Positions 9,695 through 18,691 of a stretch of DNA of 64,000 nt are shown one piece after another. The position numbers and the translations under genes are program-made. The DNA comes from Sphingobacteriaceae bacterium (GTDB lineage: Bacteria > Bacteroidota > Bacteroidia > UBA7662): positions 25,504 through 89,503 of the forward strand of contig JAUXNJ010000018.1 in the NCBI GenBank assembly GCA_030682795.1. The letters are read 5' to 3'. Below the pieces are notes generated by a model that saw nothing but the letters and a program-made list of their open reading frames with translations, was not told the DNA's origin and made no database searches. Within the stretch, counting starts at the first letter, position 1. Each line of letters starts with the position of its first letter.

Positions 9695-11176
9695 CTAATT
9701 GTTTGGGAATTCTTTGAATATCTCTTCAGCTATTACTTGTCCCGAAATGATGGTAGGTGGCACTCCTGGCCCTGGAACGGTTAATTGGCCGGTAAAATAA
9801 AAATTGTCAAGCTTCTTGTTTTTGAGTTGCGGCTTCAAAATAGCGGTCTGCAGCAAGGTATTGGCCAAGCCATAGGCATTGCCGCGGTAGGCATGGTAGT
9901 CGGCTTTGAAATCGTTGTGCGCGTAGCTGCGTTTGTACACCACGGCATCGCGAATGCTCTGCCCGATGAGGCGCTCGAAGCGGTCCATGATGAGGTTGTA
10001 GTATTTTTCGCGGATGGCTTCGGTATCTTCCAAATCGGGTGCCAGCGGAACAAGGATCACCAGGTTTTCGCAACCTTCAGGTGCTACCGAAGGGTCTGTT
10101 TTGCTGCTGAGGGAAGTGTAAAACAGCGGCTTGCTCGGCCATTTGGGATCGGTGTAGATGTCGTGCGCATGCTGATCGAACTCCTCATCGAAAAACAGGG
10201 TGTGGTGCGTGAGGCCTTCGAGGCGTTTGTTGAGGCCGATGTAAAAAAGCAGACTCGAAGGGGCCATGGTGCGCTTTTTCCAATAATATGGCGTATAGTT
10301 GCGGTGCTCGGGCTTGAGCACTTTTTGGTCGATGTGGTGGTAGTCGGCCCCCGCCACTACAATGTCGGCCTCGAAAGTACCTGCGGTAGACTGCACTGCT
10401 GTTGCTTGGCGGCCTTTGGCATCTATAGCAGTGACTTCGGCGTTATAGATAATTTTGACGCCCTTTTCTTCGGCCAAACTCACAAAGGCCTTCACAATTT
10501 CAAACATCCCGCCTTGAGGGTACCAAGTACCGAGCGACAAATCGGCATAATTCATCAAACTGTATAAAGCAGGGGTGTTTTGCGGCGTTGCGCCCAAAAA
10601 GAGCACCGGAAACTCCATGAGCTTGATGAGCTGCGGGTGACTGAAAAATTTGCGCACGTGCTTGCTCATGCTTTGAAACACATCCATGCGCAATACATCG
10701 TACAGCAATTTGGGCGAGGTAAACTCGGTGATGCTGCGACTGGGTTTGTAAACAAGGTTGTTGATGCCCACTTCGTATTTGTAAGCCGCTTGCTTCAAGA
10801 ACTCCCGCAAGCGTAATCCCGCCCCTGGCTCGTAGCTGTCGAACATGGCCTCGAGTTCGGTCATGTCGGCGGGAATCGTCATGCGATCGTTTTCGCCAAA
10901 CACAATGGTGTAACCCGGACTCAAACGCACGAGCTCGTAATAGTCGCTCGTTTTTTTGCCAAAGCGATTGAAATAGGCATCAAACACATCAGGCATCCAG
11001 TACCAGCTGGGGCCCATGTCAAATTTATAGCCTTCGGCTTCAAATACACGGGCGCGGCCTCCGGGGGAATCGTTTTTTTCGAGTAAGGTAACTTGGTAAC
11101 CGCGATCGGCCAGGGTGGTGGCGGCGGATAGTCCGGCAAATCCCGAACCAATAACAATGACTTTTTTAGCTGACAT
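9695..11176 (-). CDS. crtI: Phytoene desaturase
   Basis: VIGSGFAGLSAATTLADRGYQVTLLEKNDSPGGRARVFEAEGYKFDMGPSWYWMPDVFD; C-terminal YFTGQLTVPGPGVPPTIISGQV. Confidence 0.92.
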   Translation of the reverse strand: MSAKKVIVIGSGFAGLSAATTLADRGYQVTLLEKNDSPGGRARVFEAEGYKFDMGPSWYWMPDVFDAYFNRFGKKTSDYYELVRLSPGYTIVFGENDRMTIPADMTELEAMFDSYEPGAGLRLREFLKQAAYKYEVGINNLVYKPSRSITEFTSPKLLYDVLRMDVFQSMSKHVRKFFSHPQLIKLMEFPVLFLGATPQNTPALYSLMNYADLSLGTWYPQGGMFEIVKAFVSLAEEKGVKIIYNAEVTAIDAKGRQATAVQSTAGTFEADIVVAGADYHHIDQKVLKPEHRNYTPYYWKKRTMAPSSLLFYIGLNKRLEGLTHHTLFFDEEFDQHAHDIYTDPKWPSKPLFYTSLSSKTDPSVAPEGCENLVILVPLAPDLEDTEAIREKYYNLIMDRFERLIGQSIRDAVVYKRSYAHNDFKADYHAYRGNAYGLANTLLQTAILKPQLKNKKLDNFYFTGQLTVPGPGVPPTIISGQVIAEEIFKEFPNN

Positions 11177-11201
11177 ACGATTGTAAATACGGAATAACAA
11201 C

Positions 11202-11233
11202 AAAAAAGGGAAAGCTTGGTTTGCTTTCCCTTT
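11202..11233 (-). terminator. Terminator-like hairpin between the sigma factor and crtI
   Basis: AAAGGGAAAGC (11205-11215) / GCTTTCCCTTT (11223-11233), perfect 11-bp stem; T6 follows on the minus strand. Confidence 0.75.
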
Positions 11234-11255
11234 AAAATATTACGATTTTTTTAAT

Positions 11256-11783
11256 TTATGCCGCATGCAAGCCATACATCTCGCCATAAACCTTCAAACG
11301 CTTCTTCAGCACCTGGCGGGCTAAGTGGATGCGGGTTTTCACCGTTCCGATTGGAATACCAAAGTGGTCAGCAATTTCTTGGTATTTGTAGCCGCGGTAG
11401 TTCATCATAAAGGCCTCCTTTAATTCGAAAGGCAATTTGGCGATGGCAGCCTGGATATCGTCCATGGCCATCTTCTTTTCACCACCATTGCTGTCGGCAT
11501 GTGATGGACTGTTGAGGTAATAATCGTTGTCGGTAGAGTCGAGGAAAGTATTGCGTTTCACCCGGCGACGGTAATTGTTGATGAAGGTGTTTTTCATGAT
11601 GGTGTACAACCATCCCTTCAAATTGGTGTCTTCAGTGAATTTGGTGTAATTCGAAAAAGCCTTTAAAAAAGTCTCTTGTAATAAATCGTTCGCTTCTTCC
11701 CTATCCTGGGTGAGGTATAAGGCGTAAGCCTTGAGAGAGCTGGCATGCTCTTTTACTTTGGCGGTAAAGGTTGTTGGCTTCAT
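11256..11783 (-). CDS. ECF RNA polymerase sigma factor (sigma-70 family)
   Basis: Region 2 DREEANDLLQETFLKAFSNYTKF..NLKGWLYTIMKNTFINNYRR; region 4 YRGYKYQEIADHFGIPIGTVKTRIHLAR. Confidence 0.93.
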   Translation of the reverse strand: MKPTTFTAKVKEHASSLKAYALYLTQDREEANDLLQETFLKAFSNYTKFTEDTNLKGWLYTIMKNTFINNYRRRVKRNTFLDSTDNDYYLNSPSHADSNGGEKKMAMDDIQAAIAKLPFELKEAFMMNYRGYKYQEIADHFGIPIGTVKTRIHLARQVLKKRLKVYGEMYGLHAA

Positions 11784-11792
11784 TTGTTGAAC

Positions 11793-12000
11793 GTTTAATT
11801 GAATTGCTTAAACAAACGTACTACAAGAAATCCAACTTTCCAAATATCTGTTTAACTTTTATCCACAAATAGTTAAACAAAAATTAGAGACCGAGGGCTG
11901 ATTTAGCAATACAAAGGCTCCAATGCGTACAAATTTGAATTGAATCCGCAAAAAAGCCAACCGAATATATGTTTAACCTTTATGTTAAAAAGATTAAACA
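11793..12000. promoter_or_regulatory. Cluster of three TGTTTAA(C)-type inverted repeats upstream of the ECF sigma gene
   Basis: GTTTAA 11793-11798/TTAAAC 11808-11813; TGTTTAAC 11849-11856/GTTAAACA 11872-11879; TGTTTAAC 11970-11977/TTAAACA 11994-12000. Confidence 0.6.
11813..11844 (-). promoter_or_regulatory. Bacteroidota-type promoter of the ECF sigma gene
   Basis: Minus strand TTTG (11844-11841) - N20 - TACGTTTG (11820-11813). Confidence 0.7.
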
Positions 12001-12004
12001 AGAC

Positions 12005-12457
12005 TCATTTTTTAAACACCCGCTTATAAATCGGCCTGCGGTACAACATCAATCCCGCAAAAAGGGGTCGTGCTAAAAAGGCCGGCAGCCAAAAGGGCGT
12101 GGTAAACTGTAGCTCGTCTACAATGCGGGTGCCGCCTTCAGGCATAGCTTCTAGCAAATGCTTGTGCTGCCAGCTGCGCAGGAAAAATGGCAGTTGCACC
12201 CCTTTGTCTATAAAATAAAAAGCAGTTGCCGTTTGCTGCTGCTCGGTGATCACACTTCTCCATACCTGCTTAAAGAAGATGAAGTTCAGCTCTATCCACA
12301 CCTCGTTGCCGGGCGTCTCCCCATCGTAGCGCAATAATTTGGCGGGTGGAAAAGGCGGATTGAGCTGCTCAAGCAAGCTGCGGGTGAAGGCAGCACGCAC
12401 TTCGGGCAAGGAAGCAGCTACTTCAGTGGCAACGCGAACGTGAATGGGTGTGGACAT
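12005..12457 (-). CDS. SRPBCC-family (ligand-binding/START-like) protein
   Basis: Short protein of VRVATEVAASLPEVRAAFTRSLLEQLNPPFPPAKLLRYDG... YFIDKGVQLPFFLRSWQHKH type; family call tentative. Confidence 0.55.
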   Translation of the reverse strand: MSTPIHVRVATEVAASLPEVRAAFTRSLLEQLNPPFPPAKLLRYDGETPGNEVWIELNFIFFKQVWRSVITEQQQTATAFYFIDKGVQLPFFLRSWQHKHLLEAMPEGGTRIVDELQFTTPFWLPAFLARPLFAGLMLYRRPIYKRVFKK

Positions 12458-12563
12458 AAGGCTAAAACCAAAGCTAAAAGAGAATGTTTGAAGATGACGA
12501 TTTTGGCGGTCATTATTGCATTCTTGGCTAAAAAAGCGTATTTTCGCGCCTCATTAAGAAATT

Positions 12564-13106
12564 ATGGCACATCAGCGTTTCAATCCTTGGCACCACACCG
12601 CAACCGACTTCAACCCCAACGGCCATGTAAATGGCATCATCGAAATCCCCAAGGGCAGTCGCGCGAAGTACGAGCTTGATAAAGACAGTGGTTTGCTGCG
12701 ACTCGACCGCGTGCTGTATTCATCGGTGTATTACCCGGCCAATTATGGTTTTATTCCGCAGACCTATTGCGACGACCGCGACCCGCTCGACATCCTCATC
12801 CTTTCCCAAATAGAAATGCAGCCGCTTTGCATTGTACCCGCCAAAGTCATTGGTGTGATGCGGATGTTAGACCAGGGCGAGGCCGATGACAAGCTGATTG
12901 CCGTGGCCGCTGGCGACCCGAGCGTGAACCATTATAACGACATCAGCGAATTGCCGCCGCATTTTATCAGCGAAATGCGCAACTTTTTTGAAGATTACAA
13001 AAAGCTGGAGCACAAAGAGGTGATTGTGGAAGATTTTCTCGGGCACGAAATGGCGATTCAGATTTTAGAAGAAGCCTTGGCCCTTTATCAAACAGAAATC
13101 GCTTAA
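12564..13106 (+). CDS. ppa: Inorganic pyrophosphatase
   Basis: [48 protein letters not shown] motifs. Confidence 0.95.
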   Translation: MAHQRFNPWHHTATDFNPNGHVNGIIEIPKGSRAKYELDKDSGLLRLDRVLYSSVYYPANYGFIPQTYCDDRDPLDILILSQIEMQPLCIVPAKVIGVMRMLDQGEADDKLIAVAAGDPSVNHYNDISELPPHFISEMRNFFEDYKKLEHKEVIVEDFLGHEMAIQILEEALALYQTEIA

Positions 13107-14644
13107 AGCGCATCGATGTTTTGCAAGTAGTGCGCGGCTTGCCGGCGTAAAGCCTCTTGCTGCTCCTGCCCCATCTTGTCCCAGGTACGGTACACCATGC
13201 CGATGCGCGGGTTTTTCTCAAGCTTCTCGCGGTGTCGGGCGTGGAAGTCCCAGTAGAGGCTGTTGAACGGACAAGCACCCGGACCGATCTTGACCTGCTT
13301 TTTATACGCACAACCCTTGCAATAGTCGCTCATCTTATCAATGTAATTGGCGCTCGACACATACGGCTTGCTGCCCACGATGCCGCCATCGGCGAACTGG
13401 CTCATGCCGCGGGTGTTGGTAATCTCCACCCACTCTACCGCATCTATATATATACCCAGGTACCAGGCGTCCACCTCATCGGGATGCACCCCTGCCAGCA
13501 AGGCGAAGTTGCCGGTGATCATGAGGCGTTGGATGTGGTGGGCATAGGCGGTTTCGAGCGACTGGGTGATGGCATGTTTGAGGCAGTTCATTTTGGTTTC
13601 GCCGGTCCAGAACCAGCTCGGCAGCGGCCGGTCGTGCTCAAAGAAATTCATGTGATAATAGCCCGGCACATGCGCCCAATAAATGCCGCGCATGTACTCC
13701 CTCCAGCCCAATATTTGGCGGATGAAGCCTTCTACTGCCGCCAAGGGATAGCGGCTGGGGTGCCGGCGCCAAGCTTTTTCAGCGGCCTCCACCACTTCTT
13801 GGGGAGAGATGAGTTTGAGGTTGAGGGCAAACGAAAGGCGCGAATGGAACAAAAAACGGTGCTCTTGGGTCATGGCGTCTTGATAGGCGCCAAATTGAGG
13901 CAGCATTTCTTCGATGAAAAAAGTCAGTAGGGTTTGGGCCTCGGGCGGATTGATGGGCCAGTGTAGCTGCTGCTTGGCCATGCTGCCGAGGGTTTTTACC
14001 CCTTGCGCTTCCAGCAGGGCGATAAACTCGGTGGCATCATGCGTGGGCAGTGGTGGCTCGGGGAAGCGGGTGCCGGCGGGTACCGACTGTCGGTTTTCGG
14101 CATCGTAGTTCCAGCGATCGCCTACGGGTTCGCTGCCCTCCATCAAAACGCGGTGTTTGCGGCGCATTTGGCGGTAAAAGCTTTCCATGAGCCAGGTCTT
14201 TTTGCCCTTGAACAAGGCGGCGGCCTCGTCGCGGGTGCTGAAGAAGTGCTCGGTGTCGAAAATGCCGTAGCTCAAACCGAGCTCGGCGGTAAGCTGGCGC
14301 AGTTGTTTGTCGAGCCGGTATTCGTCGGGTAGCTGGTACTCGAACCGGCGCGCGCCTGTGGCGGCCAAAATCAGTTGAATGTTGGCGGGAATGCTTTGCT
14401 GGTTGCCGGGCTCGTCGAGGCGGATGTAATACACCTCATGCCCCTGCTCCTTGAGCCAAGCGCCAAAACTGCGCATGGCCATAAAAAAGCCTACTACCTT
14501 TTGTAGATGGTGCTGCACATAGTCGGTTTCACTGCGGCACTCCATCAGTATATACAGGGTACTTTCAGATTTTTCGCTGTACCAGCTGTGTTTGCGGTTA
14601 AGCTGGTCGCCCAAAACAAGGCGGATGGTGGTGTATCGTTTCAT
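13103..14644 (-). CDS. Cryptochrome/photolyase-related protein (DPRP; FeS-BCP/(6-4) photolyase-like)
   Basis: [13 protein letters not shown] start, [54 protein letters not shown], Cys-rich C-terminus ([22 protein letters not shown]); start at MKRYTT. Confidence 0.9.
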   Translation of the reverse strand: MKRYTTIRLVLGDQLNRKHSWYSEKSESTLYILMECRSETDYVQHHLQKVVGFFMAMRSFGAWLKEQGHEVYYIRLDEPGNQQSIPANIQLILAATGARRFEYQLPDEYRLDKQLRQLTAELGLSYGIFDTEHFFSTRDEAAALFKGKKTWLMESFYRQMRRKHRVLMEGSEPVGDRWNYDAENRQSVPAGTRFPEPPLPTHDATEFIALLEAQGVKTLGSMAKQQLHWPINPPEAQTLLTFFIEEMLPQFGAYQDAMTQEHRFLFHSRLSFALNLKLISPQEVVEAAEKAWRRHPSRYPLAAVEGFIRQILGWREYMRGIYWAHVPGYYHMNFFEHDRPLPSWFWTGETKMNCLKHAITQSLETAYAHHIQRLMITGNFALLAGVHPDEVDAWYLGIYIDAVEWVEITNTRGMSQFADGGIVGSKPYVSSANYIDKMSDYCKGCAYKKQVKIGPGACPFNSLYWDFHARHREKLEKNPRIGMVYRTWDKMGQEQQEALRRQAAHYLQNIDAL

Positions 14645-15210
14645 ACGTAAATGAGGCCTTCTTGCGGGTCGCCGTAAATGTTGGCTTGTTGCTGCTGATG
14701 GCGGACGCCCACACAAAGCGCCAGCAGGGCATCGAACTGGTGCCAATTGCTGGCGGCAGGCAAACTTAGTTCAAAATGGGTTTGGAGCAGCTCTAGACAA
14801 GCGGCTAAATCTTTGGTATCTTTTTTATACATTAAAGCTTGGGAGCCGATTTGTCGCCATAGGCCAGCGGGATAGGCTTCGTAAGTGGAGAGACCTTGCT
14901 GTTGCCAACGGTTGGCCAACCGCATGGCCCGGGCGGTGAGTCCACCTAAAAACAAAGGCGACATACACGCCAGCTCGCGGTCGCAGGCCCGGTAAAAATA
15001 GTCGTTGCCGTTGTTGGTATACACCCCGGGCAGACTCAGCGGCGCGTCGAGGTAAATGGCTTGGGGCTGGATTTCGGCGATCAACGCTTCTAAAAAGGCA
15101 TCTGCATCTTCCTTTTTACCACTTTGTCGCAGTTCTATGCTGCTACCGTTTGGCCACGCACATACCGTTGTGCCCGCCATTTTACTGCCGTAATCTATCC
15201 CACAAATCAT
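14641..15210 (-). CDS. DUF429-like domain protein
   Basis: MICGIDYGSKMAGTTVCAW start, AIYLDAPLSLPGVY, AMRLANRW.QQGLSTYEAYPAGLW; start chosen at 15210 inside the longer ORF. Confidence 0.7.
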   Translation of the reverse strand: MICGIDYGSKMAGTTVCAWPNGSSIELRQSGKKEDADAFLEALIAEIQPQAIYLDAPLSLPGVYTNNGNDYFYRACDRELACMSPLFLGGLTARAMRLANRWQQQGLSTYEAYPAGLWRQIGSQALMYKKDTKDLAACLELLQTHFELSLPAASNWHQFDALLALCVGVRHQQQQANIYGDPQEGLIYV

Positions 15211-15249
15211 GTTTTCTGAACAAGTCTGGCTCCCTTTTGTTAATCGAAT

Positions 15250-15795
15250 ATGCGAAAATTTGCCTGGATTTTGATTTTGCTGCTGGTGGTCGGATGTGGG
15301 GAGCGGAAATTCCCGCGGCCCGATTTCGAGAACATCAATTTTGGCACCACGGCGCAGGCAAAGCTGTTTTTCAAAAATGTGCGGTCTTACTACTACGAGA
15401 CCGATTTGTATGGCTTTGAAGGAGCAGAAGTATACCGCTGGGCCGGTCGCGATACCGACAGCGCGCATTATTGGCTGCACCCGGTGCTGGTAATTCACTT
15501 GCTGCAAGACCAGGCCTTTTTGCTAAGCGAAAGCAGTGTGGCGGTGCAGCGCGATTGCAAGCCCTGGCTGTATCGCTACGCCCCTGGCCAGCTCGACAGC
15601 ATTTCGCTACAGCCCAACAGCATGCAAGCGCACCTCGATTTGCATGTGTTTGTGTACGACGCCATCGAAGATAGTTTATCGCTCTGCTTTGAAACCCCAT
15701 TCGGCGAGCGTCTACCTTACTTGGCTGGACAAAAAACGCAAGCCGACTACCACAAGCAGGTGCGCGATTTTTTGAGGTTGGTGGGAAAGATTTGA
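15250..15795 (+). CDS. Hypothetical lipoprotein
   Basis: Signal peptide with lipobox LLLVVGCGERK. Confidence 0.6.
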   Translation: MRKFAWILILLLVVGCGERKFPRPDFENINFGTTAQAKLFFKNVRSYYYETDLYGFEGAEVYRWAGRDTDSAHYWLHPVLVIHLLQDQAFLLSESSVAVQRDCKPWLYRYAPGQLDSISLQPNSMQAHLDLHVFVYDAIEDSLSLCFETPFGERLPYLAGQKTQADYHKQVRDFLRLVGKI

Positions 15796-15846
15796 AAAAG
15801 AGTGTTCGGCATGCATGGATGAAAATAGACCTTACGATTTGTATGA

Positions 15847-15863
15847 TTACCAATAATTGGTAA
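15847..15863. promoter_or_regulatory. Perfect palindrome upstream of parD (candidate autoregulatory operator)
   Basis: TTACCAAT-A-ATTGGTAA, 22 bp upstream of the parD ATG. Confidence 0.7.
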
Positions 15864-15885
15864 GTTTATAGAAAATTTGAAGGAG

Positions 15886-16134
15886 ATGAAAAATACATCC
15901 GTTTCACTTGGAGACTATTTTGACGAATTTGTAAGTAAACAAGTAGCTGTTGGACGTTATAAAAACGTGAGTGAAGTTATCCGCGCTGGACTTCGACTTT
16001 TAGAGGATGAAGAAAGTAAAGCGTTTGTATTAAAACAGGCGATTCAAAAAGGATTAGAAAGTCCTAGAGTTGAAGATTTTGACTTTGATGAGCATTTAAA
16101 ACAACTGAAATCCGCAAAAAGAAAAGATGGCTAA
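15886..16134 (+). CDS. parD: Type II antitoxin, ParD family (ribbon-helix-helix)
   Basis: SVSLGDYFDEFVSKQVAVGRYKNVSEVIRAGLRLLEDEE; SD-like AAGGAG 15880-15885 supports ATG at 15886. Confidence 0.88.
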   Translation: MKNTSVSLGDYFDEFVSKQVAVGRYKNVSEVIRAGLRLLEDEESKAFVLKQAIQKGLESPRVEDFDFDEHLKQLKSAKRKDG

Positions 16135-16425
16135 GGTTGTTTTACGGCAAGCAGCCATACATGACCTAAAGGAAATATGGGATTATACTTTTAACCGATG
16201 GTCGGAAAGGCAAGCAGATCAATATTACCTATCCATAAAGGCTGCCTGTAAGGTCATTGGCGAAAACCCATTATGCGGCAAGGAATATTTTGGAATCAGA
16301 AAAAATTTGTTCGGACTGAAATCTGGCAAACACATCATATTTATCAATCTGTTTCAAAAGAAGAAATTGAAGTGATTAGAGTTTTGCACGAACGAATGGA
16401 CTTAAAAAGCAGAGTAAACGGATAA
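16127..16425 (+). pseudogene. parE: ParE-family toxin with a 1-nt frameshift near the C-terminus
   Basis: ORF 16127-16375 has a ParE N-terminus (VVLRQAAIHDLKEIWDYTFNRWSERQADQYYLSI), ends in an unrelated INLFQKKKLK tail; expected YQSVSKEEIEVIRVLHERMDLKSRVNG* lies in the other frame at 16342-16425. Confidence 0.85.
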
Positions 16426-16499
16426 AAACAGCCTAGGGATAAAGGTCCACTTTATAGTTCTTGGCCTATTAAAGACTAAAATCATTTCTGCCTTCTTTA

Positions 16500-16928
16500 C
16501 TAATTATTCGGTTCCGAATAATGTCCGAAGCTTAAAGGTTCGTCCATAAGGATGAAAAGCGATTTTTCTGTTTGTAAGCCACTTACATTGAAAGACACCA
16601 GTAAGCTACTTTTGGGCGGATTTGTCAACACCAAAGCGTCAGATATTTCAACAGACTCAACACAACTTTTACATGCTAACCAAGCTTTGAGTTTGTTTAA
16701 TTTTTCTTGATCTGATTGATCTTTTTGCAGTCCGCTCAGGTATTTATCAATCAGCACGCCAGTTTTATCATATTCCTCAGCACCGATAAAGGCACAAAAT
16801 TCGGCACTATCCGAGCACTTTACTTCCTCTTTATTGCAAGCTGTAAACAAGATGATCACCAAGAGTAAAATTGAAAAGAGGCGCGCCAGCGTCTTCATTA
16901 TGTTTTTGGAATCGGCTGTTGGATGCAT
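16500..16928 (-). CDS. Hypothetical lipoprotein
   Basis: Signal peptide with lipobox-like ILFTACNKEE. Confidence 0.55.
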   Translation of the reverse strand: MHPTADSKNIMKTLARLFSILLLVIILFTACNKEEVKCSDSAEFCAFIGAEEYDKTGVLIDKYLSGLQKDQSDQEKLNKLKAWLACKSCVESVEISDALVLTNPPKSSLLVSFNVSGLQTEKSLFILMDEPLSFGHYSEPNN

Positions 16929-17024
16929 ATGCGAAATATTATCATTGAAATAGGGCAGTCTTTTTAGTTATTCACGAGTAGACTGTTGTTAAATTGCATA
17001 AACGCATGCTTGTATTTAATATTG

Positions 17025-18242
17025 TTACATCCTCGCTGCAGCGATCAACTCCAAATTGGTGAAGTTGATGTTGAATTTTTCGCTGAGGTAGCGGTTGGTG
17101 AGGTTGCCATTGTAGCAGTAGATGCCGGCACGCAAGCCCTTTTCGAGCCAGAGGTAGGTTTCTACCCCGCCCTGCTCACCTGCATCAATGAGCAAATTAC
17201 TCAAAATATTACTTAAAGAAACCGAAGCCGTTTGCGATACCCGTGAAGGGATGTTGGGCACGCAGTAATGAATTACATCGTGCTTTTTGAACACAGGCTT
17301 GGTGTGGTTGGTGATTTCGGAGGTTTCGAAGCAGCCACCCTGGTCAATGCTCACATCGATGATGACGGCGCCAGGCTTCATGTTTTGCACCATTTGCTCG
17401 GAGACCACCATGGGGGCACGGCCTTTTTCGGCATGCATCGCGCCCACGGCCACATCGGCGGTGCGAAGCTCATCGGCTAATATTTCGGGCTGCAGCACCG
17501 AAGTGTACACCCGCTGTCCGAGGTTGTTTTGCAGCCGCTTGAGCCGCGAGATGCTGTTGTCGAAGATGCGTACGTCGCTGCCGAGTCCTAAAGCAGTGCG
17601 GGCCGCAAACTCTCCTACCGTGCCTGCGCCCAATATCACCACCTTGCTGGGGGGAATGCCAGACACGCCGCCAAGCAGCTTGCCATTGCCTTGAAATTGG
17701 TTGCTCATGTACTCTGCCGCAATTAAAATGGCGGAGCTTCCAGCAATTTCGCTCATGGAGCGCACAATCGGCAAACTATCGCTCTTGTCGCGCAGGTACT
17801 CATAGGCAATGCCGATGATTTTTTTGTCGAGCAAAGCCTTGAGGTAATCGCTCTGGATGGTAGGCAGGTGAATGGCACTGAATACAATTTTGCCGGGTGT
17901 GAGGTACTGGATTTCCTCCATCGGCACTGGACCCACCTTCACAATCAAATGGGCCTTGTAGAGCTCCTCTACTTCGTATACAATTCGCGCACCTGCCTCT
18001 GAATAATCCTTATCGCTGAAAAAACTCGCAATGCCTGCCTTGCTTTCTACCAAAACTTCGTGCCCTAAGCCCACCAGTTGCGCCACCGCCAAAGGGGTAA
18101 GCGCCACCCGATTTTCTTGATAGCCCCGTTCCCGCGGCACACCAATGCTCAAACTGGCACTTTTGCTCGAAATACGCAAAGGGGCTTCCAAAGTGGTGGG
18201 ATTGTATTTGGAGCTGAAAGCAGCTAATGAATCGGGGGTCAT
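17025..18242 (-). CDS. ald: Alanine dehydrogenase
   Basis: IGVPRERGYQENRVALTPLAVAQLVGLGHEVLVES, GAGTVGEFAARTALGLGSDVRIFDN, VIIDVSIDQGGCFETSE motifs. Confidence 0.9.
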   Translation of the reverse strand: MTPDSLAAFSSKYNPTTLEAPLRISSKSASLSIGVPRERGYQENRVALTPLAVAQLVGLGHEVLVESKAGIASFFSDKDYSEAGARIVYEVEELYKAHLIVKVGPVPMEEIQYLTPGKIVFSAIHLPTIQSDYLKALLDKKIIGIAYEYLRDKSDSLPIVRSMSEIAGSSAILIAAEYMSNQFQGNGKLLGGVSGIPPSKVVILGAGTVGEFAARTALGLGSDVRIFDNSISRLKRLQNNLGQRVYTSVLQPEILADELRTADVAVGAMHAEKGRAPMVVSEQMVQNMKPGAVIIDVSIDQGGCFETSEITNHTKPVFKKHDVIHYCVPNIPSRVSQTASVSLSNILSNLLIDAGEQGGVETYLWLEKGLRAGIYCYNGNLTNRYLSEKFNINFTNLELIAAARM

Positions 18243-18655
18243 AGGTGGGTGCGAATTAAACGCGTTGAGCCTTCTAATATAGAAATATTAATTGTGAAAA
18301 CCTGCGCAGGCAGCAAGTCTTTTACCAAATCGGGCCACTCGATGAAGCACCAGTCGCCACTGAAAAAATAGTCCTCCGCCCCCATGTCGTAGGCCTCGGC
18401 CAAAGACTGGATGCGGTAAAAATCGAAATGAAAAATGGCTTGCTGTGCGCCACCACGGTACTCGTTTACCAAGCCATAGGTGGGCGAACTCACCGCCTCC
18501 TGCACCCCCAACTGCTTACAAAGCTCTGCGATGAGGGTGGTTTTGCCGGCGCCCATTGGACCGTTGAAGCACCAAATCTTACATTCGCCAGCGGCCACAA
18601 AAAGCTGCTGGGCGAGCGCAGGTAGACTTTCAATTTGCTTCAACTCAAAATCCAT
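18239..18655 (-). CDS. tsaE: tRNA threonylcarbamoyladenosine biosynthesis ATPase TsaE
   Basis: FNGPMGAGKTTLIAELCKQLGV Walker A, SSPTYGLVNEY, HFDFYRI..EAYDMGAEDYF, FIEWPD. Confidence 0.93.
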   Translation of the reverse strand: MDFELKQIESLPALAQQLFVAAGECKIWCFNGPMGAGKTTLIAELCKQLGVQEAVSSPTYGLVNEYRGGAQQAIFHFDFYRIQSLAEAYDMGAEDYFFSGDWCFIEWPDLVKDLLPAQVFTINISILEGSTRLIRTHL

Positions 18656-18691
18656 ATATTCTTTATTTACAATAGCTTAATACAATTAAAA

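Noticed and set aside
9785-10567. 260-aa plus-strand ORF opposite crtI
   Set aside because: Antisense shadow of a strongly supported phytoene desaturase.
13157-13930. 257-aa plus-strand ORF opposite the photolyase-related gene
   Set aside because: Antisense shadow; composition follows the reverse complement of the real gene.
16336-16345. Programmed -1 frameshifting in parE
   Set aside because: ATATTTA does not fit an X-XXY-YYZ slippery heptamer and no downstream stimulatory structure was evident; deletion or consensus error is simpler.
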